A stretch of DNA of 37,978 nucleotides from an uncultured Caryophanales bacterium (lineage in GTDB: Bacteria; Bacillota_I; Bacilli_A; RF39; UBA660), in contig CAMVMQ010000004.1 in the NCBI GenBank assembly GCA_947168625.1, positions 1-37,978 on the forward strand, given 5' to 3'. Of the stretch, positions 1-7,525 are shown one piece after another; position 1 is the first letter of the stretch; each line of letters begins with the position of its first letter. Below the pieces are notes generated by a model. It was not told the origin of the DNA, did no database searches, and saw only the letters and a program-made list of their open reading frames with translations. A program made the translations under genes and the position numbers.

Positions 1-408
1 TTTTCCGCCTTCAACTAATGTAGCAATAACTTGTTCTGGATTTAAAATTTCTATATCAGAATCTTTCTCAATATCACCAGCAGTAATAACTCCCGGAGTA
101 TTCTTCTTTATACGTAAGATTTTCTCTTCACCACGAGCATGATTCTTTAGAACAATACTCTTTAAATTTAATACAATAGCAGTTACATCTTCAATTACGC
201 CATCAATCTTTTGAAATTCATGAGCAACTCCATCTATTTTAACAGAAGTAATAGCATCTCCTGGTAAAGATGATAGCATAACTCTACGCATTGCATTACC
301 AATAGTCGTTCCAAAGCCTCTTTCTAATGGCTCTAAAACAAACTTACCATAGAAATTATCTTTTACGTATTCTTTTATTTTATAATCTGGTTTTTCAAAC
401 TTTAACAT
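1..408 (-). CDS. rpoA: RNA polymerase alpha subunit, 5' part (partial)
   Basis: The first 136 codons of the alpha subunit are present; the gene runs off the left edge. The ATG at 408 follows an AGGAGGAATTC ribosome-binding site. The N-terminal domain signature EPLERGFGTTIGNAMRR is visible near residues 26-42; in this family it is part of the alpha dimerisation and assembly surface. It follows rpsK, the usual alpha-operon order in Bacillota. The C-terminal domain, which contacts UP elements and activators, is outside the window. Identity is certain; completeness cannot be judged. Confidence 0.97.
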   Translation of the reverse strand, partial: MLKFEKPDYKIKEYVKDNFYGKFVLEPLERGFGTTIGNAMRRVMLSSLPGDAITSVKIDGVAHEFQKIDGVIEDVTAIVLNLKSIVLKNHARGEEKILRIKKNTPGVITAGDIEKDSDIEILNPEQVIATLVEGGK

Positions 409-425
409 ATGAATTCCTCCTTTAA

Positions 426-812
426 TTATCCACGTCTTCTCTTAGGTGGACGACAACCATTATGTGGAATTGGTGTTACATCTGTTATTGATTTTACTTC
501 TAATCCAACTGTCTGCAAACTTCTAATTGCAGTTTCTCTACCAGAGCCTAAGCCCTTTACAAAAGCATCAACTGTTTTCATACCAGCAGCTACTGCTTCT
601 CTTCCAGCAGCTTCAGCAGCCATACCAGCAGCAAATGGAGTAGATTTCTTACTTCCCTTTACTCCTTGTTTACCAGCAGAAGCCCAACTTATAACATTTC
701 CATCTAAATCAGTAATAGTTACGATAGTGTTATTGAATGTAGAATGAATATGTGCTTTACCGACTGGAACATTTTTCTTAGTTTTTCTTTTTCTTGAATT
801 ATACTTTCCCAT
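426..812 (-). CDS. rpsK: 30S ribosomal protein uS11
   Basis: A 128-residue small-subunit platform protein. The core has the typical GKAHIHSTFNNTIVTITD run near the N-terminus, the ASAGKQGVKGSKKSTPFAA segment in the middle, and the family C-terminus NGCRPPKRRRG, which lies near the mRNA exit channel. Length matches the bacterial family (about 128). It sits between rpsM and rpoA with a 13-base gap, as in the standard alpha operon, and is preceded by a GGAGG site. Nothing unusual is seen. Confidence 0.98.
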   Translation of the reverse strand: MGKYNSRKRKTKKNVPVGKAHIHSTFNNTIVTITDLDGNVISWASAGKQGVKGSKKSTPFAAGMAAEAAGREAVAAGMKTVDAFVKGLGSGRETAIRSLQTVGLEVKSITDVTPIPHNGCRPPKRRRG

Positions 813-825
813 ATTTTCCTCCTAA

Positions 826-1191
826 TTATTTTTTCTTATTAGCAACGACAGCACCTTTACCCTTACGAGTATGAGCATTACGATTTGTACGTTGTCCTCT
901 TACTGGAAGACCTTTTTTATGCCTTAAACCTTGATAAGAGCCAATTTCCATCTTAGTCTTAATATTAAGAGTTACTTCTCTTCTAAGATCTCCTTCAACT
1001 AAATGCTTATCAACTTCTTTTCTGATTCTAGTAAGTTCATCATCGGTTAAATCATTTGCTTTTTTGTTTAAATCTACTTTTGCATTTTTTAAGATTGTCT
1101 TTGAAAGATTTCTTCCAATACCATAAATGTAAGTAAGTGATATTTCAATACATTTATCTCCTGGAATATCTACACCTTTAATTCTTGCCAT
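826..1191 (-). CDS. rpsM: 30S ribosomal protein uS13
   Basis: A 121-residue head protein that contacts the P-site tRNA through its basic C-terminal tail. It begins MARIKGVDIPGDK and contains the family motif YIYGIGR near residues 22-28. The segment RGLRHKKGLPVRGQRT is recognisable as GLRHKKGLPVRGQRTNRNA, and the end is lysine rich (VVANKKK). Length is normal. It lies between rpmJ and rpsK, the common alpha-cluster order. Confidence 0.98.
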   Translation of the reverse strand: MARIKGVDIPGDKCIEISLTYIYGIGRNLSKTILKNAKVDLNKKANDLTDDELTRIRKEVDKHLVEGDLRREVTLNIKTKMEIGSYQGLRHKKGLPVRGQRTNRNAHTRKGKGAVVANKKK

Positions 1192-1207
1192 TTTCTAATT
1201 CCTCCTA

Positions 1208-1321
1208 TTAACCTTGTTTTTGTTTGTGTTTTGGATTTTCACAAATAACCATTACTTTTCCATTTCTTTTAATTATTTTGCATTTATCACAAATTTTCTT
1301 TACTGATGCTCTAACTTTCAT
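1208..1321 (-). CDS. rpmJ: 50S ribosomal protein bL36 (zinc-binding form)
   Basis: A 37-codon gene. It starts with MKVRASVKKICDKCKIIKR and ends with a lysine/glutamine-rich tail. It keeps the CxxC pair (CDKC, residues 11-14), a third Cys at residue 27 (VICEN) and a His at residue 32, which together form the zinc ribbon of the C+ form of bL36. An AGGAGTGAT site precedes the ATG. It lies between infA and rpsM, exactly where bL36 is expected in Bacillota, so the call is firm despite the small size. Confidence 0.95.
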   Translation of the reverse strand: MKVRASVKKICDKCKIIKRNGKVMVICENPKHKQKQG

Positions 1322-1333
1322 TTATCATCACTC

Positions 1334-1552
1334 CTATTTCTTATTATAAATAATACGCCCTTGTGTTAAATCGTATGGTGACATAGCTAAAACCACTGTA
1401 TCACCTGGTAAGATACGTATGTTATTCATGCGCATTTTACCAGAAACATGGGCTACTACTACGTGGCCACCATCTAGTTCAACTTTAAACTTACCTTGAG
1501 GTAAGTTATCAATAACCTTACCTTCTACTTCGATTAAATCTTCTTTACTCAA
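1334..1552 (-). CDS. infA: translation initiation factor IF-1, TTG start
   Basis: IF-1 is a single S1/OB-fold protein that binds the 30S A site during initiation. The body has EDLIEVEGKV, VAHVSGKMRMNNIRILPGD and the C-terminal TQGRIIY. An in-frame ATG exists at 1561, but the AGGAG site abuts it with no spacer. The same AGGAG is 9 bases from the TTG at 1552, and that start gives MSKEDLIEVEG and 72 residues, the usual IF-1 length. I therefore choose TTG. The start overlaps the last 8 bases of map, so translational coupling to map is likely. Confidence 0.9.
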   Translation of the reverse strand: MSKEDLIEVEGKVIDNLPQGKFKVELDGGHVVVAHVSGKMRMNNIRILPGDTVVLAMSPYDLTQGRIIYNKK

Positions 1553-2303
1553 GTCTATCATCTCCTGTTAATATTTCACAGCCGTCTTCTGTAACAATAA
1601 CAGTGTGTTCAAAGTGGGCTGATGGTTTATTATCACCTGTTATTATTGTCCAATCATTATCTAGAATATAAACATTTCGTGTACCTAAATTTAACATAGG
1701 TTCCACAGCAATTGTCATACCTTTTTTTAATATTGGACCACTACCCTTTTTTCCATAATTGAATACATCAGGGTCTTCATGTAAATTACTTCCAATGCCA
1801 TGACCAGTAAGTTCTCTTACTACTCCTAATTTATGCTTTTTAGCATATTCTTCAATAGCATTAGATACATCTCCTAAATGCACACCATCTTTAATTTTAG
1901 ATAAGCCTTCATATAAAGCTTTCTTAGTATGTTCTAAGAGATATTTTTTATCATCCGAGATATCTCCTACTGGATATGTCCAAGCACTATCACCATGATA
2001 TCCTTTATAACAAGCACATATATCTAAGGTGACAATATCACCATTTTTTAGTTTTCTCTTACCTGGAATACCATGGACTACTTCCTCATTTACCGAAATA
2101 CATATACTCTTAGGAAAGCCATCGTAATTTAGACATGATGGATAAGCATCATTTGCTATGATAAAATCATGAGCAAGATTGTCTAACTCTTCTGTTGTTA
2201 TTCCTGCCTTTATATAAGGCATTAAATACTTATGTGTATCGTAGACAATCTGCCCAGCCTTACGCATTAAGGATAATTCATAATCACTCTTAATTGTTAT
2301 CAT
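1545..2303 (-). CDS. map: methionine aminopeptidase, type I
   Basis: Removes the initiator methionine from nascent proteins. The 252-residue sequence has the pita-bread fold signatures: SCLNYDGFPKSICISVNEEVVHGIP in the first half, the metal-ligand stretch DGDIVTLDICACYKGYHGDSAWT in the form NGDIVTLDICACYKGYHGD, ELTGHGIG with its metal-binding His, and the late AVEPML and FEHTVIVTEDG glutamates. The five metal ligands (D, D, H, E, E) all appear present. It overlaps adk by 4 bases (ATGA) and infA by 8 bases. The adk-map-infA order is typical of the spc operon end. Confidence 0.96.
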   Translation of the reverse strand: MITIKSDYELSLMRKAGQIVYDTHKYLMPYIKAGITTEELDNLAHDFIIANDAYPSCLNYDGFPKSICISVNEEVVHGIPGKRKLKNGDIVTLDICACYKGYHGDSAWTYPVGDISDDKKYLLEHTKKALYEGLSKIKDGVHLGDVSNAIEEYAKKHKLGVVRELTGHGIGSNLHEDPDVFNYGKKGSGPILKKGMTIAVEPMLNLGTRNVYILDNDWTIITGDNKPSAHFEHTVIVTEDGCEILTGDDRLE

Positions 2304-2953
2304 TTAATAGCCTTCTTTATCTCTTCAAATATAGCATCAGGACTCTTTCCTTCAACATCCACCACTAAAAGATTATTATTATCTTCATAGTATTTTATTA
2401 ATGGATAAGTTTCCTTCATATACGTGTCAAATCTATTTATAAATGTTTCTTTATTATCATCACTTCTAGTTACTAATGAACTATCACAGTGATCACAAAT
2501 ATTTTCTCTTACTGGAGATAACTCAGTATTACTAAGGTTATAAGTAGCGCCACATTTAGGACAAATAACTCTACTCATTGACCTTAATAGAGCCTCTTCT
2601 TTACTTATTTTTAAGTATATAATCGTACCAATATCAAAAGATAATTCTTCTAATATTCTCTCATACTCTTTAGCCTGATTAATATTTCTAGGATATCCAT
2701 CTAAAATATATCCTTTCTTGCAATCCTTATTACTTAGTCTTTTTATAAGTAACTTAGTTATTATCTCGTCAGAAACAAATTCTCCTCTAGCCATACTATC
2801 TTTAATTTCTTTACCAAGTTTAGTCATGTGGGCTATCTCATCTCTTAGCAAGTCACCAGTAGATATGTGAGGTAAATTAAAGCGATGCTCTAATATTTCT
2901 GAAATAGTTCCTTTACCCGCTGCGGGAGGAGCAATAAATATAATATTTTTCAT
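2300..2953 (-). CDS. adk: adenylate kinase, long zinc-lid form
   Basis: Interconverts ATP + AMP with 2 ADP. This is the 217-residue long form. The LID carries a CPKC...CDHC zinc site (around residues 131-157), and the NMP domain has ISTGDLLRDEI and LDGYPRN. The phosphate loop at residues 8-16 reads APPAAGKGT rather than the usual GPPGAGKGT: both early glycines are Ala, while the catalytic Gly-Lys-Gly-Thr is kept. Activity is probable, but the loop is a clear variant. It overlaps secY by 1 base and map by 4, and its TGA stop within ATGA shows TGA is a stop codon here. Confidence 0.95.
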   Translation of the reverse strand: MKNIIFIAPPAAGKGTISEILEHRFNLPHISTGDLLRDEIAHMTKLGKEIKDSMARGEFVSDEIITKLLIKRLSNKDCKKGYILDGYPRNINQAKEYERILEELSFDIGTIIYLKISKEEALLRSMSRVICPKCGATYNLSNTELSPVRENICDHCDSSLVTRSDDNKETFINRFDTYMKETYPLIKYYEDNNNLLVVDVEGKSPDAIFEEIKKAIK

Positions 2954-4215
2954 TATCTTGCTCCTTTATAATTACGATTGATTAAACTACTTTCTAATTG
3001 CTTATATGTTTCAATTGCTACTCCTACTACGATTAGTACTCCAGTACCACCTACTGTAACAGATGATGGTAAACCTGTATTAATAAAACTACTAAAGATA
3101 ATAGGTAAAGCTGCAATTGCTGAAATAAATACTGAACCCAAGAAAGTAATTCTATTTAGAATCTTCTTAATATACTTTTCTGTTTCAGTTCCAGGTCTAA
3201 TACCAGGAATATATCCACCACTCTTATTTAAATTCTTAGCTAGCTCTTTTGGATTAATCTGCATATTAGTGTAGAAGAATCCAAAAACAAAGATAAGAAT
3301 GATATATAAGACAAAACCAGTTGGTGTTGTATAATTTATATATTTAGATACAAATACTGAGAACTTAGAAGATTCTCCTACTAAACCAGAAATAAATGAC
3401 GGAATAGTTAGTATTACCGAAGCAAAAATTACTGGCATTACACTAGCACTATTTAACTTAAATGGTATATAGTTTTGTTTAGCACCATATGCTGAATTAG
3501 TCCTATTAGAATATTGAATAGGTATTCTTCTTTCTGAATTCTCTTCAAATACTATACCAACTATTATTAATAGATACACTAATGCAAAGATAATAAATCC
3601 TATAATACCAACAAATAATGAACCAGTTCTATCTAATACTAGAGATGTAAAGGTATCAATAAACATTTTAGGAACAGTATATATAATACCAGCCATAATT
3701 AGAAGGCTTATTCCATTGCCAATACCTTTCTGAGTAATTTGATCTCCAAGCCATAATAGAAAGGCAGTACCAGCAGTAAGTATTACTGCTATTTTAAGAT
3801 ACTCTAAAGTACCAGCATCCTTTACAAACGTAAATGCCATTGCAAAACCTTGAATAAAGGCTAAGGCAATACCAATATACCTATTTATTTGATTAATCTT
3901 TTGTCTTCCTTGTTCGCCAGATTCTTTTAATTCTGTAAAATAAGGAATAATATCCATTTGTAAGATACCAGTTACGATACTAGCGGAGATATAAGGCATA
4001 ACACCTAGAGCAAAGATTGAAAAATTCTTTAATGCTCCTCCTCCAATAGCATTATAAAGTTCCCATAATCCTAAACTAGAGATAGCTCCCTTAGTTCCAG
4101 GAACAGGAATAGTAGTACCTAAAGCAAATATTAATAGTCCAAATAATGTAAAACCAATTCTTTTTCTGATATCCTTATTTTTTGGACTGAAGATTAATTT
4201 TAGATTTTTAAACAT
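2953..4215 (-). CDS. secY: protein translocase channel subunit SecY
   Basis: The 420-residue channel of the Sec machinery in the cytoplasmic membrane. Hydrophobic segments fit about ten transmembrane helices. Family signatures are FALGTTIPVPGT in the first helix, FALGVMPYISASIVTGILQ (the plug/helix 2 region) and GIGNGISLLI in helix 4. The cytoplasmic loops carry ERRIPIQYSNR and, nearer the end, GGYIPGIRPG. Length is close to B. subtilis SecY. It starts immediately after rplO and overlaps adk by 1 base, the canonical spc order. Confidence 0.97.
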   Translation of the reverse strand: MFKNLKLIFSPKNKDIRKRIGFTLFGLLIFALGTTIPVPGTKGAISSLGLWELYNAIGGGALKNFSIFALGVMPYISASIVTGILQMDIIPYFTELKESGEQGRQKINQINRYIGIALAFIQGFAMAFTFVKDAGTLEYLKIAVILTAGTAFLLWLGDQITQKGIGNGISLLIMAGIIYTVPKMFIDTFTSLVLDRTGSLFVGIIGFIIFALVYLLIIVGIVFEENSERRIPIQYSNRTNSAYGAKQNYIPFKLNSASVMPVIFASVILTIPSFISGLVGESSKFSVFVSKYINYTTPTGFVLYIILIFVFGFFYTNMQINPKELAKNLNKSGGYIPGIRPGTETEKYIKKILNRITFLGSVFISAIAALPIIFSSFINTGLPSSVTVGGTGVLIVVGVAIETYKQLESSLINRNYKGAR

Positions 4216-4659
4216 CTAAATCACCTCAGTTTTTCCACCATTAGCATTAATCTTTTCGATGGCACTTCTTGTGAAAGCATTAGCTCTAACAGTAAGTTTC
4301 TTTTCTAACTTACCATTTCCCAATACTTTTACTCCATCTAATTCTTTATTAATAAGACGAGCTTCTTTAAGAAGTTTAATATCTACGACAGTATCATTAT
4401 CGAATCTATTTAAGTCTTCAACATTTACTGTACTATATACAGTTCTAAAATTATAGTTATTAAATCCTCTTTTTGATAATCTTCTAAATAATGGTAATTG
4501 TCCACCTTCAAAGCCAGGTCTTACACCGCCACCACTACGAGCATTTTGTCCTTTTTCACCTTTACCACTAGTTTTACCTGTGCCAGAGCCTTGACCACGT
4601 CCGACTCTTTTTCTATTCTTAACAGAACCTTCGATTGAAGTTAATTCATGTAATTTCAT
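4216..4659 (-). CDS. rplO: 50S ribosomal protein uL15
   Basis: A 147-residue large-subunit protein. Its glycine/arginine-rich N-terminus GRGQGSGTGKTSGKGEKGQ and the following GVRPGFEGGQLPLFRRLSKRGF are diagnostic for uL15. Length is normal. Its start codon overlaps the rpsE stop by 1 base (TAATG), so there is no room for rpmD (uL30), which normally lies between rpsE and rplO in Bacillota. secY follows directly. Confidence 0.97.
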   Translation of the reverse strand: MKLHELTSIEGSVKNRKRVGRGQGSGTGKTSGKGEKGQNARSGGGVRPGFEGGQLPLFRRLSKRGFNNYNFRTVYSTVNVEDLNRFDNDTVVDIKLLKEARLINKELDGVKVLGNGKLEKKLTVRANAFTRSAIEKINANGGKTEVI

Positions 4660-5288
4660 TATCTCAACTCCTCAACTTTCTTATCTCTTAAGAAGGCAAC
4701 ATGTTCAGGTGACTTCTGTCCTTTTAGTGCTCTTAGAGTAGCACGAGCAGCATTAATCTTCGTACTAGATCCTAAGCTCTTAGAAAGTACATCTTTAACA
4801 CCGGCAAGTTCTAGAACATCTCTTACAGGACCTCCAGCTTTAACTCCAGTACCTTCTTTGGCAGGCTTAAGCATAACTCTAACTGCGCCTTCCTTAATAG
4901 TGATATCATGTGAAATTGTACGATTATCAATTAAGTCAACTTTAATAACATTCTTTGATGCTGCTTCTGTTGCTTTCTTTACAGCATCTGGCATTTCTTT
5001 AGCCTTACCAGTTCCTAAACCAACTAGTCCTTTACGATTTCCTACTACTACAGTAGCGGCAAATCTAAATTGACGACCACCTTTAACAACTTTAGTAACT
5101 CTTCTAATTTCGATAACTTTATCTTCTAAATCAGATTTAGGTTTACTATTTCTTCTTTCATTGTTTCTAGGACGTTTGTTCTTATCGAACTTACGAGGTT
5201 TAGAATCATGTGTTTTTTCTGCTTTTTCTACTACTTCTTTTTCAGTAGTTTTAACAGTCTTTTCTTCTTTCTTTATTTCTTCGTTCAT
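4659..5288 (-). CDS. rpsE: 30S ribosomal protein uS5 with charged N-terminal extension
   Basis: The last 155 residues or so are canonical uS5: VIEIRRVTKVVKGGRQFRFAA begins the double-stranded-RNA-binding domain, then GNRKGLVGLGTGKAKEMPDAV and GTGVKAGGPVRDVLELAG. The first 52 residues are an extra tail rich in Lys, Glu, Arg and Asn. The start is supported by AGAAGGAGGATAACTTC directly before ATG, so the extension is probably translated. Family length is about 166; this is 209. uS5 lies near the mRNA entry tunnel, and the function of the tail is unknown. Confidence 0.96.
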   Translation of the reverse strand: MNEEIKKEEKTVKTTEKEVVEKAEKTHDSKPRKFDKNKRPRNNERRNSKPKSDLEDKVIEIRRVTKVVKGGRQFRFAATVVVGNRKGLVGLGTGKAKEMPDAVKKATEAASKNVIKVDLIDNRTISHDITIKEGAVRVMLKPAKEGTGVKAGGPVRDVLELAGVKDVLSKSLGSSTKINAARATLRALKGQKSPEHVAFLRDKKVEELR

Positions 5289-5303
5289 GAAGTTATCCTC
5301 CTT

Positions 5304-5666
5304 CTAGAATTCTAATCCGCCTTCACGTGCAGCATCTGCTAGAGCCGCTACACGTCCATGATATAGGTATCCGCCTCTATCAAAAACAACGGTTTTAATT
5401 TTTGCTTTTTTAGCTCTTTTAGCGATTTCTGCTCCAACAACTTTAGCAGCTTCAATGTTACCACCATTTTTAAGTTTTAATTCCTTATCAAGAGAACTAG
5501 CACTTACTAAAGTTACACCGTTAACATCATCGATTATTTGAGCTTCAATATTAGCATTTGATCTAAACACGCAAAGTCTTGGCATTTCTTTAGTACCACT
5601 TAAATTTTCTCTAATTCTTGCGTGCCTTACTTTTCTCATTTCATTTCTTGAAACTTTCTTAATCAT
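5304..5666 (-). CDS. rplR: 50S ribosomal protein uL18
   Basis: A 120-residue 5S rRNA-binding protein. Signatures are RKVRHARIRENLSGT near the start, PRLCVFRSNANIEAQIIDD, and the C-terminal FDRGGYLYHGRVAALADAAREGG. Length and position (rplF-rplR-rpsE) are standard. A GGAGG-type site precedes the ATG. No anomaly is seen. Confidence 0.98.
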   Translation of the reverse strand: MIKKVSRNEMRKVRHARIRENLSGTKEMPRLCVFRSNANIEAQIIDDVNGVTLVSASSLDKELKLKNGGNIEAAKVVGAEIAKRAKKAKIKTVVFDRGGYLYHGRVAALADAAREGGLEF

Positions 5667-5684
5667 CTAAATACCTCCTATTAA

Positions 5685-6224
5685 TTATTTAGAAGCTTTC
5701 TTTCCTTCTTTACGACGGATAGTTTCACCTTTGTACTTAATACCTTTACCTTTATAAGGTTCTGGTCCTCTTACTTTACGTACATTAGCAGCAAACTCTC
5801 CTACTAATTCTTTATTAATACCTTCAATATCAATTTCAGTATTACTTATTCCCTTTACTGTAAGTCCATTAGGTACTTCCATAATAACGGGATGAGAATA
5901 TCCTGCTGATATAGTTAGTTTATTTCCACTTACATTAAACTTATAACCAACACCAACAATCTCTAAACTCTTTTTATATCCACTAGTTACACCATCAATC
6001 ATATTTTTGATATTAGCATTAGTGGTTCCATGCATAGCATGAGTAAATTTATCATCTTTTAAAGTTTCAACTTTAACTTCACCATTTTCAGCAGTAACTT
6101 TAATGTTCTTAACAAGCTCTAAAGATAATTCTCCTTTAGGTCCTTTAACTGTTACAGTACTACCTTCGATATTAACATTAACATTTTCAGGAATAGATAA
6201 AACTCTTTTACCAATACGACTCAT
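5685..6224 (-). CDS. rplF: 50S ribosomal protein uL6
   Basis: A 179-residue protein at the base of the L7/L12 stalk near the sarcin-ricin loop. It begins MSRIGKRVLSIPENV, has the repeated alpha/beta domains typical of uL6, and ends with the diagnostic RGPEPYKGKGIKYKGETIRRKEGKK, seen in pieces as GPEPYKGKGIKY and ETIRRKEGKKA. Length is normal. It lies 6 bases after rpsH and 18 before rplR, as in the standard spc operon. Confidence 0.98.
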   Translation of the reverse strand: MSRIGKRVLSIPENVNVNIEGSTVTVKGPKGELSLELVKNIKVTAENGEVKVETLKDDKFTHAMHGTTNANIKNMIDGVTSGYKKSLEIVGVGYKFNVSGNKLTISAGYSHPVIMEVPNGLTVKGISNTEIDIEGINKELVGEFAANVRKVRGPEPYKGKGIKYKGETIRRKEGKKASK

Positions 6225-6230
6225 TATCTA

Positions 6231-6620
6231 TTACCATACATAAGCAATTACTTCTCCACCTAAAGAATTAGCTCTAGCTTCTTTATCAGTCATAATTCCT
6301 TTAGATGTAGAGATAATAGCAATTCCTAACCCATTTAATACTGTAGGTATTTCTTCTTTACTAGAATATACTCTAAGCCCAGGTTTAGAAATTCTCTTAA
6401 GTCCTGTAATTACTCTTTCTTTATTTTTATATTTTAGTGTTAATGTTATCATTTTTTGAACGCTTTTAGATGATACTTTATAATCTTCAATAAATCCTTC
6501 TTCTTTTAATATTCTAGCAATCTCTTCTTTAGTTTTAGATGCTGGAACATCAACAGATTGAGCTCTATTTTGATTAGCATTACGTATTCTTGTAAGCATA
6601 TCTGCGATTGGATCTGTCAT
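6231..6620 (-). CDS. rpsH: 30S ribosomal protein uS8
   Basis: A 129-residue 16S rRNA-binding assembly protein. It starts MTDPIADMLTRIRNANQ and carries the C-terminal family block GLGIAIISTSKGIMTDKEAR ending with GGEVIAYVW. An AAGGAGGGATTTATA site precedes the ATG. In other Bacillota, rpsN lies directly upstream; here an unrelated 216-codon gene is interposed with a 28-base gap. In E. coli, uS8 represses spc-operon translation; no such site is obvious here. Confidence 0.97.
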   Translation of the reverse strand: MTDPIADMLTRIRNANQNRAQSVDVPASKTKEEIARILKEEGFIEDYKVSSKSVQKMITLTLKYKNKERVITGLKRISKPGLRVYSSKEEIPTVLNGLGIAIISTSKGIMTDKEARANSLGGEVIAYVW

Positions 6621-6648
6621 TATAAATCCCTCCTTCTTTTATCTTATC

Positions 6649-7299
6649 TTACGATTCTTTCTCTTTTTCTTTAATCTTTTGTTTTGGTTTATCTTTTTCT
6701 AATTCTAAGAAATCATTTAATGCATTTTGCATTTTTTCATAAGTTAATTGTCTTCCATCATTCTGAACTTGTAAATCAAATAAATATTCTATAAATTCAT
6801 TTACATATTCATAATTTTTAAAGTCAGTATGACATAAAATAGTAGAATCCAAAGCATAATCATCAAACAAATCATATTTGTCTAATAATTTATCAAATGT
6901 TATATAATATAATTTTTCTAAATTAGGACCACATTTACACATAGCATTATAATAAATATCAATATAATTTTCTGAAGTATCAACTGATTTTAGATATTTT
7001 GCATATTTTCTTTCAGCCTTTTTATCAGCAAAATCTTTTGATATTGAAATAGCAACTTTTCTAAAGCCATTAAACTCTACTCCTTTATTATAAATTATTG
7101 GCCCAAACGAATTGTTTTCTTTAATTGTAAGTAAATCTGCAATTATCTGTATTATATCAAAAGTTCTAAAAGTCAAACTTGATTTTAATAATCTTTTTAA
7201 TTCAGCATTCTTTATTTTTTCTTTTCTAATTAATTCTAACAACTTATCATATTCATCTTTAGCTATATCTAACTTATATAATAATTCTTCTGAATTCAT
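6649..7299 (-). CDS. unrecognised protein inserted in the ribosomal cluster
   Basis: A 216-residue protein from the ATG at 7299, chosen because a GGGAG site lies 7 bases upstream; in-frame ATGs at 7305 and 7317 are too close to or ahead of that site. I do not recognise a family. Residues 1-45 are Lys/Glu/Leu-rich and probably helical or coiled coil. The middle has alternating hydrophobic and Tyr/Asp-rich stretches with a CKCGPN motif near residue 145. The last 20 residues are almost entirely Lys/Glu/Pro/Gln. There is no signal peptide, no transmembrane segment and no Trp. It lies between rpsN and rpsH in the same direction with short gaps, so it must be co-transcribed with ribosomal genes. 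Confidence 0.85.
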   Translation of the reverse strand: MNSEELLYKLDIAKDEYDKLLELIRKEKIKNAELKRLLKSSLTFRTFDIIQIIADLLTIKENNSFGPIIYNKGVEFNGFRKVAISISKDFADKKAERKYAKYLKSVDTSENYIDIYYNAMCKCGPNLEKLYYITFDKLLDKYDLFDDYALDSTILCHTDFKNYEYVNEFIEYLFDLQVQNDGRQLTYEKMQNALNDFLELEKDKPKQKIKEKEKES

Positions 7300-7326
7300 A
7301 ACCATACTCCCATACAAAAGATTAAA

Positions 7327-7512
7327 TTACCAACTTGATTTTTTTACACCAGGTATTTGACCTTTATATGCAAGTTCTCTAAAGCAAATACGGCAAATTC
7401 CATATTTTTTAAGAACTGCATGAGGTCTTCCGCAAATACTGCATCTAGTGTATTTTCTAACCTTAAATTTAGGTTCTCTTTCTGATTTAACTATCATTGA
7501 TTTTCTTGCCAT
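7327..7512 (-). CDS. rpsN: 30S ribosomal protein uS14, zinc-binding (type Z)
   Basis: A 61-residue short form. It begins MARKSMIVKSEREPKFKVR and carries two CxxC pairs (CSIC and CRIC, residues 24-43) that bind zinc in the type-Z proteins, ending QIPGVKKSSW. A longer in-frame start at 7548 would lie inside rplE. AAGGAG sits 9 bases before the ATG at 7512, which gives the normal 61-residue length, so I take that start. It follows rplE by 13 bases. Confidence 0.97.
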   Translation of the reverse strand: MARKSMIVKSEREPKFKVRKYTRCSICGRPHAVLKKYGICRICFRELAYKGQIPGVKKSSW

Positions 7513-7525
7513 TTTCTTTATCTCC

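Noticed and set aside
409..747. Plus-strand open frame opposite rpsK, and many similar plus-strand frames across the window
   Set aside because: They mirror strongly supported minus-strand genes, lack ribosome-binding sites and family motifs, and disappear as explanations once the minus-strand gene is accepted.
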